Shown piece by piece: positions 5,331-11,153 of a DNA stretch of 11,153 nt. A program made the translations under genes and the position numbers. Below the pieces are notes generated by a model. The model had not been told where the DNA came from and ran no database searches. It saw only the letters and a program-made list of their open reading frames with translations. Where the stretch lies: assembly GCA_002495675.1 (NCBI GenBank), contig DAGH01000005.1:1-11153 (forward strand), read 5' to 3'. The stretch's first letter is position 1, and every line of letters begins with the position of its first letter. This stretch comes from Euryarchaeota archaeon UBA182. Lineage in GTDB: Archaea; Thermoplasmatota; Poseidoniia; Poseidoniales; Thalassarchaeaceae.

Positions 5331-8300
5331 TCAACTCGACTCAAATCCGGCAGATAGTGAGCCAGATTCCTCATAGTCCAGCCATGGGCCTCTCCCCATG
5401 AGCCTTGAGGTCAATTCACGGTATGCCACCACTATGGTTGGTAGGACAATCGAACTCGCGACCAGTGCTAGGAACAACAATGCCATCATCAATACGAAGA
5501 AGTTTCGGAGTCCTGGGATGGCCACGAATAACCCTGCTGCCAATCCTGCGCACGTTGTGGCAGTGGTCTCGAAAACTGTCTGCCCGCACCTCGCGACTGA
5601 CTTAGCGATGCCAGCTGGGCTCTCGCCCTCGTCCTTAATTCTGTCAACGATATGTATTGAATCATCCACGCCGATCCCAAATACGATCGTGCCGATCATC
5701 GCGGTGAATACATTGACGTTGACACCCCCGAACCTCATCAGGATGGGTTGCCAGAGGACAACGACCCCCACGGCAGCCATTGTGAAGATAGCCATCCTAG
5801 GGGATCTGAAGAGTATTGACATCACCACCAGCAGTATGAGGATCGTGGATAGGGTGGTATCCCTTTGGGCATCGTGGATTCCTTCGTTTATGTCAAGAGA
5901 GACCGGTAGGCCCCCTGTGAGCAAGCTGTTTACCGCACCATCAAGGCCAAGCGCTGAACACGAGAGTGGCCCATTGCAGTTAGACTCGCCCCTGAGATGG
6001 TCATCAATAGCTTCCCTTAGGACGCCAGCCTCCTTCAGTGCTATGTAAGGCTGGTTGACATACACCAGCGTCTTTGTCTCACAGGGCGAGGACTGCTGGC
6101 ATACGCCAGCCTGATCGGCATTCATCAACATTGATCGTATCTCGGGGGACAATGTGTCAAAGGCAACGTTCACCATAGCCTCTCTGGACGTGATGGCATA
6201 GGGCAAGCAGTCTGGCCGGAAGGGATTCTGCGATTCATCCCAGCACTCGTCATGTATGAGGTCCCAGAGGCTGGTCGAAACCAAATTGACTCCCAATGAT
6301 TGGGAGTCAACGTGTATGGCCTTCAGGATGTCCACGAGCGAGATTGATGTGGTGTTTGGCACATTATTGACCTCGATCTGCATCCTCTCAATCGCGTCCA
6401 GTATGGGGAGGTCCCTGATGGGTGCGGTGCCATTCAATTCGCCCCGGGCCTCGGCATCAACGATGAACATGTTTGTCTGTCCTCCTTGGAATTCTATGCT
6501 GTACTCTCTGAGTGCCTCATAGGATGCTAACCCAGGGGGGACCTCATCTGCGGAACCGGTTATTTCCTTCCCCAACTCATCATCGAGAATCATCACCCCA
6601 TAAGCGGTGAATGCGCCCGCTATGATCAGGACCAACAAGTACACTCTTACTGGCACCTCGCCTATCTTGTCCCAGAGGGAGTCGAATGCGGCAGAGGGAG
6701 TTTTCCGATACCTGAGAAGTTGCACTAAAGCCGGAACCATGACCATTGATACTATGAAAGTCGTGAATATTCCCAGGAGCAGCGTCAGGCCCACCGTCCT
6801 CATGGGCGCAATTGGGACTATCGATGGCCACATCAAAACGCTGAACCCAATTATTGTCGTCAAGGCGGACAAGAGTATTGCATGGCCTGTTGTCAATGCT
6901 GCAGAGACAGTCGCTCCGAGGCTTATGGATGGGTCCCATGGATCAAGTTCATCCTCTGATTGACCGTCCCTTCGACGAGCCCAATTTCGCTCGGCTCTCT
7001 GTTCCAATATCCTGACCCTGTTCTCCTCTATCCTGTTGGTTAGATGGAGTGCATAGTCCACTCCAAGGCCGACCAATATCGGTCCCGCAGAGATGATCAT
7101 CGGAGTTAGCATCCTATCTGTTATGACAATGGTGCCGAATGTGATGAACAGTGTCATGATTATCGGTGTGCCACAAATGAGGATCACCTTGGCGTTCCTG
7201 TGTAGGGCGAACATCATTATTCCGACGAAGAGAAGGCTCAACGGGAGCATTACGTCCATCAATTCATCGTAAATGGCGTCCGAAACGTCATGAAGAACAG
7301 GTGTCAGACCAGTGATTGTCACTGCCTCTCTATTCGGTATAACATCCGCCCTCTCTAGGTCCCATGAATGGGTGGGGGAGTCATACACCCTGTGGCACAG
7401 CTCGCAGTCTTCTGGCCTCGACTCCTCGTGGATCAACAAGTCAGCGTAGGAAAGGAATGCCTTGTGGTCCTTTATTTGGCCAGATGGGTTCTCGTCAGTT
7501 ATTCCCTTCGGGTCGTCGCGAGGAGGTATCTCCGTGTCGGACATGTCGAATGTTATGCCCATTATCACAACGCCTGTGTCCCAAATCCCATCCCCATCAG
7601 TATCCCTGACGAAGGATTCCATCAGTGAGCCAGCATTCTCAACGTATTGGTCAATTCTCTCTTGGGCTCCAGACCCTTGCGGTATCGAGTATCCGGTGTA
7701 TGGATTCAACGATGCAAGAGCGCAGTTCTCCTGTTGGCCTGTGGGAAGGGCATACCTCTCCAATGCACAGTTAAAACGGTACGAAGAGGAGTTCGCCTCT
7801 TTGATTATTTGAGCCGGCGAGAGGACCCATACCACTCCATCCCTCGCCCCACGATCGTCTTTGTATCTGTCCAGTCCGGACCTGTAGCCTCCGAGATCGA
7901 AAGTCAAATCGTCCCCTTCGATCCATGAGATTTGTCTCAGGATATCCTGATCGGTAATGTTCTCGCTCCCCCTTTCTCCAGACGCGGTCGCTGCGTTGTT
8001 CGTCTGCACGTAGAGGATCACAATGTCTGTGGCCCATTGTTCTCTAACCTGCTTCAACAATTCTGTTGAATCGGCACCATCCGGAAGGTAGATCTCGACA
8101 TCTCCGTTTATTTGGTGCTCGAATTCCAGTGCATCTCTGCCGATGAGCGCGGTGGTCAGGAGCAGAAGTGCGACAACTATTCCCGGGGACCTGAGTATCG
8201 CAGCGTAGCTGTACTCCGAAATTCTCTTTCCAACATTACCAGCCTTCTCAGTACCCGCCTCAATTATGGTCATCGTTTTCTTGATTACCCTGACAGGCGG

Positions 8301-8408
8301 CGTGTCTGCTAGATTTGACAGCGCACCAGATATAGCTATCCTGACGGGTTGGATGGACTCAAAAAATCTCTTCCAGAATTCTGCTTCGTCGTCTACAGGC
8401 TCTTCCAC
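5331..8408 (-). CDS. Large RND/MMPL-type exporter with decorated outer loops
   Basis: A 1025-residue membrane protein of the RND superfamily (MMPL/HAE-3-like, sterol-sensing-domain type), expected to export lipids or hydrophobic compounds using the proton gradient; the substrate is unknown. It is a tandem of two similar halves with about 12 membrane segments: one near 75-91, five between 385 and 565, one near 587-607 and five between 851 and 998. Outer domains lie at about 92-385 and 608-850. The proton-relay motifs are GLGVDYALHL (Asp451) and GIGVDDSIHI (Asp915, Asp916). The first outer loop has a DTDGDGIWD calcium-type loop at 269-277 and a CELCH motif at 335-339; ten loop cysteines fall into close pairs. 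The start is GTG at 8408; no in-frame ATG lies between the upstream stop and this codon. It diverges from the epimerase gene. The superfamily is secure; the role is inferred. Confidence 0.92.
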   Translation of the reverse strand: MEEPVDDEAEFWKRFFESIQPVRIAISGALSNLADTPPVRVIKKTMTIIEAGTEKAGNVGKRISEYSYAAILRSPGIVVALLLLTTALIGRDALEFEHQINGDVEIYLPDGADSTELLKQVREQWATDIVILYVQTNNAATASGERGSENITDQDILRQISWIEGDDLTFDLGGYRSGLDRYKDDRGARDGVVWVLSPAQIIKEANSSSYRFNCALERYALPTGQQENCALASLNPYTGYSIPQGSGAQERIDQYVENAGSLMESFVRDTDGDGIWDTGVVIMGITFDMSDTEIPPRDDPKGITDENPSGQIKDHKAFLSYADLLIHEESRPEDCELCHRVYDSPTHSWDLERADVIPNREAVTITGLTPVLHDVSDAIYDELMDVMLPLSLLFVGIMMFALHRNAKVILICGTPIIMTLFITFGTIVITDRMLTPMIISAGPILVGLGVDYALHLTNRIEENRVRILEQRAERNWARRRDGQSEDELDPWDPSISLGATVSAALTTGHAILLSALTTIIGFSVLMWPSIVPIAPMRTVGLTLLLGIFTTFIVSMVMVPALVQLLRYRKTPSAAFDSLWDKIGEVPVRVYLLVLIIAGAFTAYGVMILDDELGKEITGSADEVPPGLASYEALREYSIEFQGGQTNMFIVDAEARGELNGTAPIRDLPILDAIERMQIEVNNVPNTTSISLVDILKAIHVDSQSLGVNLVSTSLWDLIHDECWDESQNPFRPDCLPYAITSREAMVNVAFDTLSPEIRSMLMNADQAGVCQQSSPCETKTLVYVNQPYIALKEAGVLREAIDDHLRGESNCNGPLSCSALGLDGAVNSLLTGGLPVSLDINEGIHDAQRDTTLSTILILLVVMSILFRSPRMAIFTMAAVGVVVLWQPILMRFGGVNVNVFTAMIGTIVFGIGVDDSIHIVDRIKDEGESPAGIAKSVARCGQTVFETTATTCAGLAAGLFVAIPGLRNFFVLMMALLFLALVASSIVLPTIVVAYRELTSRLMGRGPWLDYEESGSLSAGFESS
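6286..6310. repeat. Perfect 25-nt palindrome inside the exporter gene
   Basis: The arms TTGACTCCCAAT (6286-6297) and ATTGGGAGTCAA (6299-6310) are perfect reverse complements around a single central G. It lies in the second outer domain, coding around residues 700-708 (DSQSLGVN region). Such a long perfect arm is not expected often by chance in a window of this size. It is not at a gene edge, so a terminator role is unlikely. Confidence 0.85.
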
Positions 8409-8468
8409 GGCCTTACTTGGAAGGGAGATGCCAATGAAGCGTTCGCATCAATGTGGGGGGAATGTAGG

Positions 8469-8475
8469 AAATATT
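8469..8475. promoter_or_regulatory. Shared AT-rich promoter element between exporter and epimerase genes
   Basis: AAATATT, within GGAAATATTGGAATT, is the only AT-rich core in the 127-nt divergent gap. Its centre (about 8472) is exactly midway between the exporter GTG (8408) and the epimerase ATG (8536). AATATT is self-complementary, so one TBP site could serve both directions, giving 5' leaders of roughly 35-40 nt on each side. Inferred from position and composition only. Confidence 0.4.
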
Positions 8476-8535
8476 GGAATTGAACGATCTCCCGACACCC
8501 GAAGATGTCAAACAACGAATCCCCGTCGCGTGGGC

Positions 8536-9474
8536 ATGCACCTAGTCACGGGAGGAGCGGGTTTCATTGGAAGTCACTTGGTTGACGCCCTCGTCTCGAG
8601 GGGCGAGTCAGTCAGAGTGTTGGACAATCTGTCTTCTGGGCGCATCGAATTTCTGAAACACCATTCTGATCGGGACGTTGAGGTCGTAGTGGGTGACTTG
8701 CTGGACTTGGATCTAGTCAGCAGATCAATGGATGGAGTTGATGTTGTACACCATTTGGCAGCAAACCCGGATATCCGGTTGGGCATCGAGGTCACAGACA
8801 CGGACCTCAAACAGGGAACATTAGCGACTTACAATGTTCTTGAAGGGATGAGGAAATCAGGTGTCTCCAAGATTTCCTTCTCCAGCTCAAGCGCAGTCTA
8901 CGGTGAGGCCAATGAAATGCCAACTCCCGAGTCCTATGGCCCAACTCTGCCCATATCACTGTACGGAGCCTCAAAGTTGGCTTCAGAGGCATTAATCACA
9001 GCTTGGGCAGGCACATTCGGTACCAGAGCATGGATACACAGATTTGCCAACATCGTTGGCCCAAGGGGAACACATGGGGTGATCTACGATTTCATCCACA
9101 AACTGCGAAAGGACCCAACTGCATTGGAAGTGCTCGGAGACGGGAGACAGGAAAAGTCCTACATGGGCGTCGCTGACACGGTCGAGGCAATGCTTCATGT
9201 CATCGGTCTTGACCATGAAGGGACGGCCCTATACAACCTTGGGACTCATCAGACTGTTTCAGTTACCAAAATAGCGAAAATAGTCATCGAGGCTGCCGGT
9301 CTCCAAGAAGCAGGGATAACCTACACGGGTGGTGACAGGGGCTGGGCAGGAGATGTTCCCAAGACCTGGCTCAATGTGGACAAATTATACTCCTCTGGGT
9401 TCCAACCAGAAATGAATTCTGAGGAGGCCGTAAGATGGTGTGCTGAATCCCTCATTTCCGAGATTGGATTATGA
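8536..9474 (+). CDS. NAD-dependent sugar epimerase/dehydratase (UDP-glucose 4-epimerase-like)
   Basis: An extended short-chain dehydrogenase/reductase acting on a nucleotide sugar in the cytoplasm, probably supplying sugars for surface glycans or glycolipids. The 312 residues match the family. The Rossmann motif TGGAGFIGSH is at 5-14, with Asp30 at the end of strand 2 to bind the NAD ribose. The catalytic set is Ser117-119 in FSSSSAVYGE and YGASK with Tyr143 and Lys147. LGDGRQEKSYMGVADTVEAM (200-219) is the usual substrate-domain segment. The ATG at 8536 puts the Rossmann strand at residue 2, normal for the family; an in-frame GTG at 8530 adds two residues and is an alternative. The longer open frame back to 8266 overlaps the exporter and is discarded. 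The 3' end overlaps the convergent thioredoxin-like gene by 23 bp. Whether it is a 4-epimerase or a dehydratase is not certain; the fold is. Confidence 0.92.
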   Translation: MHLVTGGAGFIGSHLVDALVSRGESVRVLDNLSSGRIEFLKHHSDRDVEVVVGDLLDLDLVSRSMDGVDVVHHLAANPDIRLGIEVTDTDLKQGTLATYNVLEGMRKSGVSKISFSSSSAVYGEANEMPTPESYGPTLPISLYGASKLASEALITAWAGTFGTRAWIHRFANIVGPRGTHGVIYDFIHKLRKDPTALEVLGDGRQEKSYMGVADTVEAMLHVIGLDHEGTALYNLGTHQTVSVTKIAKIVIEAAGLQEAGITYTGGDRGWAGDVPKTWLNVDKLYSSGFQPEMNSEEAVRWCAESLISEIGL

Positions 9475-10333
9475 ACACCAAGGTGGACATCACTCCGATG
9501 CCGATGACGAGAACCAATGGATTGACTTTGGACTCATCCCCAGTTTCCTCTGAGAGACGGACTATTGTCGAGGATAGGATGTTGTTTGGCCCCTCTTCCC
9601 GAGATTCCACAACCAACACAACATCGAACGAGAGCGGGTCATCCCCATCGCTTAGTAGGAATCTTATGGTGTGATTTACGTTTTGAGGCACTGAAGCATT
9701 CCATATGTCTGGGATGTATTCGGCCTTCACATCATTTTCATCATCAATCGAAATCATCGCCCTGGCCACGTCATGGTTCTGATCGAGGCCGTTGGGGCTT
9801 GTTCCAAAATCATGAACAACTACCCTCTCAACTAGGAATATCGTTAGTCTCTGATTTGGCTCCAGACTGAGGCTTGGAGATGACACTTGGATTGCATTTC
9901 CTGAAACCAATACTTCAGCCTCTAGTGATAAAATGCCTCTCTTGTCAAGTTCCGCTGATCGTAGATTCAGCTGCATGTCCGTCCTATCCACGTATCCCTG
10001 GGAAACCACATCACCATCCATCACAAATGTCGGTGTGACAGACAAATTCTCTCCAGAAAGAGAAAGCCTGTGAGTTGAGATCTCAGTTCCCAAGAGGTCG
10101 TCGGCCGGTGGGTGTAGTGCCACTCTGATCGCTCGGTTCCCATTATCCCTCAAGAAATCGAGAACCATGGGGTCAATCTGTGCACATGTTTGGCAATAGG
10201 TAGCCGTGTGCTCCTCAATCAGGACGGTTGCACCGGACCCATTTGAATAGAATCTTGATTCTGTGTCAGTGCTGGCTAGGGAAGGGAGACCAACCAAGGT
10301 GGCGATCAGGAAAGCCGTCAAGAATCGTCGCAT
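9452..10333 (-). CDS. Exported, membrane-anchored thioredoxin-like protein
   Basis: A 293-residue protein built for the cell exterior. Residues 1-20 form a signal peptide (MRRF, hydrophobic stretch, likely cut after SLA). A thioredoxin-fold domain follows, with the redox motif CQTC (Cys47, Cys50) in EHTATYCQTCAQIDP and the cis-proline loop VTPTF (Pro101). Residues about 135-262 form a strand-rich second domain that includes VERVVVHDFG and NHDVARAMI. A single membrane segment (271-289) ends in a short basic tail, the usual signal-plus-anchor layout of archaeal surface proteins. Sequons at Asn31, 96, 212 and 220 could be glycosylated. The layout recalls Omp28-type thioredoxin proteins of Bacteroidetes, but I hold that comparison loosely. 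A disulfide reductase, isomerase or oxidase role outside the membrane is likely. The ATG at 10333 starts directly before the signal peptide; the gene diverges from rlmE. Confidence 0.85.
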   Translation of the reverse strand: MRRFLTAFLIATLVGLPSLASTDTESRFYSNGSGATVLIEEHTATYCQTCAQIDPMVLDFLRDNGNRAIRVALHPPADDLLGTEISTHRLSLSGENLSVTPTFVMDGDVVSQGYVDRTDMQLNLRSAELDKRGILSLEAEVLVSGNAIQVSSPSLSLEPNQRLTIFLVERVVVHDFGTSPNGLDQNHDVARAMISIDDENDVKAEYIPDIWNASVPQNVNHTIRFLLSDGDDPLSFDVVLVVESREEGPNNILSSTIVRLSEETGDESKVNPLVLVIGIGVMSTLVFIIQSRK

Positions 10334-10356
10334 CTAACACCCGGAAGCGTCGTCCC

Positions 10357-10364
10357 TTCATAAC
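10357..10364. promoter_or_regulatory. Shared divergent promoter between the thioredoxin-like gene and rlmE
   Basis: TTCATAAC sits in a 52-nt gap and is the only AT-rich core there. It is centred about 26 nt upstream of both ATG codons (10333 minus, 10386 plus), the standard TATA-to-start distance for leaderless archaeal transcripts. Read on the other strand it is GTTATGAA. A single TBP site serving both genes is plausible. Confidence 0.45.
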
Positions 10365-10385
10365 GGAGTGCATGGGTCCAAGTCC

Positions 10386-11111
10386 ATGGCCAAGCGGTGG
10401 TACCAAGAACATCAACGGGATCCATGGAGGCGTCAGGCCAAAAATAGTGGGTACAGGGCTAGGTCAGCTTTCAAACTCAAACAAATCCAAGACAAATACA
10501 ATCTGATACGACAGGGGGACTCAGTTCTGGACATTGGCTGCCATCCTGGTGGATGGACGCAAGTGGCAATCGAGGTAGTAGGGATGGACGGCAAGGTAGT
10601 AGGAGTAGACCTGCGCACGACCGAGCCAATCCCTGGGGCTGCACTAATGGTTGGGGACGTCATGGACCCACTGATATTGGACAGTGTCCTGGATGAAAAT
10701 GATGGAAATGCCTTCAATTCTGTGATCTCTGACATATCTCCTAACCTCACTGGAAGGTACGATACAGATCAGGCCATCTCATTGGAGCTTTCCACGATGG
10801 CACTGGATGTGGCCGTCAAGATTCTCGCACCAGGGGGATCATTTGTGACGAAGGCGTTCCAAGGTACTGGTATTGAATTGTTGGTAAAGGCATGTAAGGA
10901 CCGTTTTTCATTCGTGAGGAGGTTCTCCCCAATTGCAAGTCGTAATGCGTCTTCTGAAGTTTATGTGGTCTGCAAGAACAAAAAGCCGAACGGGAGTATT
11001 AGTGATACGTCTCCGATGGTTGAGATTAGGTCCGGGCTAGAAAAAATTGGGGTTTTGTCTATGGAGCAGGATGATACTGATGAGTCAGTGGTCGGTTTTC
11101 GGAGACTCTAG
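10386..11111 (+). CDS. rlmE: Ribosomal RNA 2'-O-methyltransferase, FtsJ/RlmE family
   Basis: Methylates the 2'-hydroxyl of a uridine in the large-subunit rRNA using S-adenosylmethionine, aiding ribosome maturation. The 241 residues cover the whole FtsJ domain. The start MAKRW and the following GYRARSAFKL are typical of archaeal RlmE. The SAM-binding motif is DIGCHPGGWTQ (49-59), with Cys-His where the family often has Ala-Ala. The catalytic K-D-K-E tetrad is complete: Lys30, Asp116 in SDISPN, Lys156 in VTKAF and Glu191 in SSEVY, each offset by 8 from E. coli RlmE. About 45 residues follow the domain with no TRAM-like signature that I can see. The ATG at 10386 is preferred because the family begins here and a TATA-like element lies 26 nt upstream; a GTG at 10368 would add six residues. 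It ends 2 nt from the next, convergent gene. Confidence 0.94.
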   Translation: MAKRWYQEHQRDPWRRQAKNSGYRARSAFKLKQIQDKYNLIRQGDSVLDIGCHPGGWTQVAIEVVGMDGKVVGVDLRTTEPIPGAALMVGDVMDPLILDSVLDENDGNAFNSVISDISPNLTGRYDTDQAISLELSTMALDVAVKILAPGGSFVTKAFQGTGIELLVKACKDRFSFVRRFSPIASRNASSEVYVVCKNKKPNGSISDTSPMVEIRSGLEKIGVLSMEQDDTDESVVGFRRL

Positions 11112-11113
11112 AT

Positions 11114-11153
11114 TCACTTATCGAACTCCTCAGCCTGCTTCGCCCACTTGTCC
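11114..11153 (-). CDS. C-terminal end of an unidentified gene
   Basis: The minus strand is open from the window edge to a TGA at 11116-11114 and encodes a 12-residue hydrophilic, helix-prone tail, DKWAKQAEEFDK. It is convergent with rlmE with only 2 nt between the stops, which fits the tight packing elsewhere. The piece is too short to name the protein or to be sure that it is coding. Confidence 0.4.
   Translation of the reverse strand, partial: DKWAKQAEEFDK

Noticed and set aside
8266..8535. Longer epimerase reading frame starting inside the exporter gene
   Set aside because: The extra residues overlap the exporter coding start and precede the Rossmann strand that should begin the protein.
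1..11153. CRISPR array, insertion sequence, toxin-antitoxin or defence genes
   Set aside because: No spaced direct repeats, transposase, integrase, small toxin-antitoxin pair or defence-type nuclease or helicase was seen on either strand.

Overview
The window looks like a piece of archaeal chromosome, most likely from the Thermoplasmatota and perhaps from a marine group II (Poseidoniales)-like lineage. The archaeal call rests on the archaeal-type RNase P RNA, the archaeal form of asparaginyl-tRNA synthetase and of the FtsJ/RlmE methyltransferase, and TATA-like elements placed about 26 nt upstream of ATG codons that mostly lack a Shine-Dalgarno site. The finer lineage is inference from overall gene content. 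Coding density is high. I see no insertion sequence, integrase, CRISPR array or prophage gene, and the window reads as a conserved housekeeping region.

Layout. The left edge (1-845, minus) holds a nearly complete 3-hydroxyacyl-CoA dehydrogenase. A plus-strand tRNA-Gln(UUG) with encoded CCA and a small unrecognised protein follow (931-1426). A minus-strand block then reads, in transcription order, rpiA, tRNA-Lys(CUU), asnS and an isovaleryl-CoA-dehydrogenase-like acyl-CoA dehydrogenase (4915 down to 1464). The RNase P RNA gene (5003-5308, plus) diverges from rpiA. A very large minus-strand RND/MMPL-type exporter (5331-8408) comes next, diverging from a plus-strand NAD-dependent sugar epimerase (8536-9474). 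The epimerase overlaps tail to tail with a minus-strand exported, membrane-anchored thioredoxin-like protein (9452-10333). That gene diverges, over a 52-nt gap, from the rRNA methyltransferase gene rlmE (10386-11111). The last 40 bases hold the end of another minus-strand gene.

How the genes fit together. Three groups can be seen: translation and RNA processing (two tRNAs, AsnRS, RNase P RNA, RlmE); acyl-CoA oxidation (acyl-CoA dehydrogenase and 3-hydroxyacyl-CoA dehydrogenase, steps 1 and 3 of a beta-oxidation-type cycle or of branched-chain amino acid breakdown); and the cell envelope (RND exporter, nucleotide-sugar epimerase, exported CxxC protein). The exporter's outer loops carry ten cysteines in close pairs, including a CxxCH motif, plus a DxDxDG calcium-type loop. 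The nearby CxxC protein could act on those cysteines, but this is only inference.

The points most worth a second look are the cysteine and metal-site decoration of the exporter, a perfect 25-nt palindrome inside its coding sequence, the two divergent promoter regions each with one AT-rich element at its exact midpoint, and an inverted repeat that covers both stop codons of a convergent gene pair. I found no convincing new multi-gene system.
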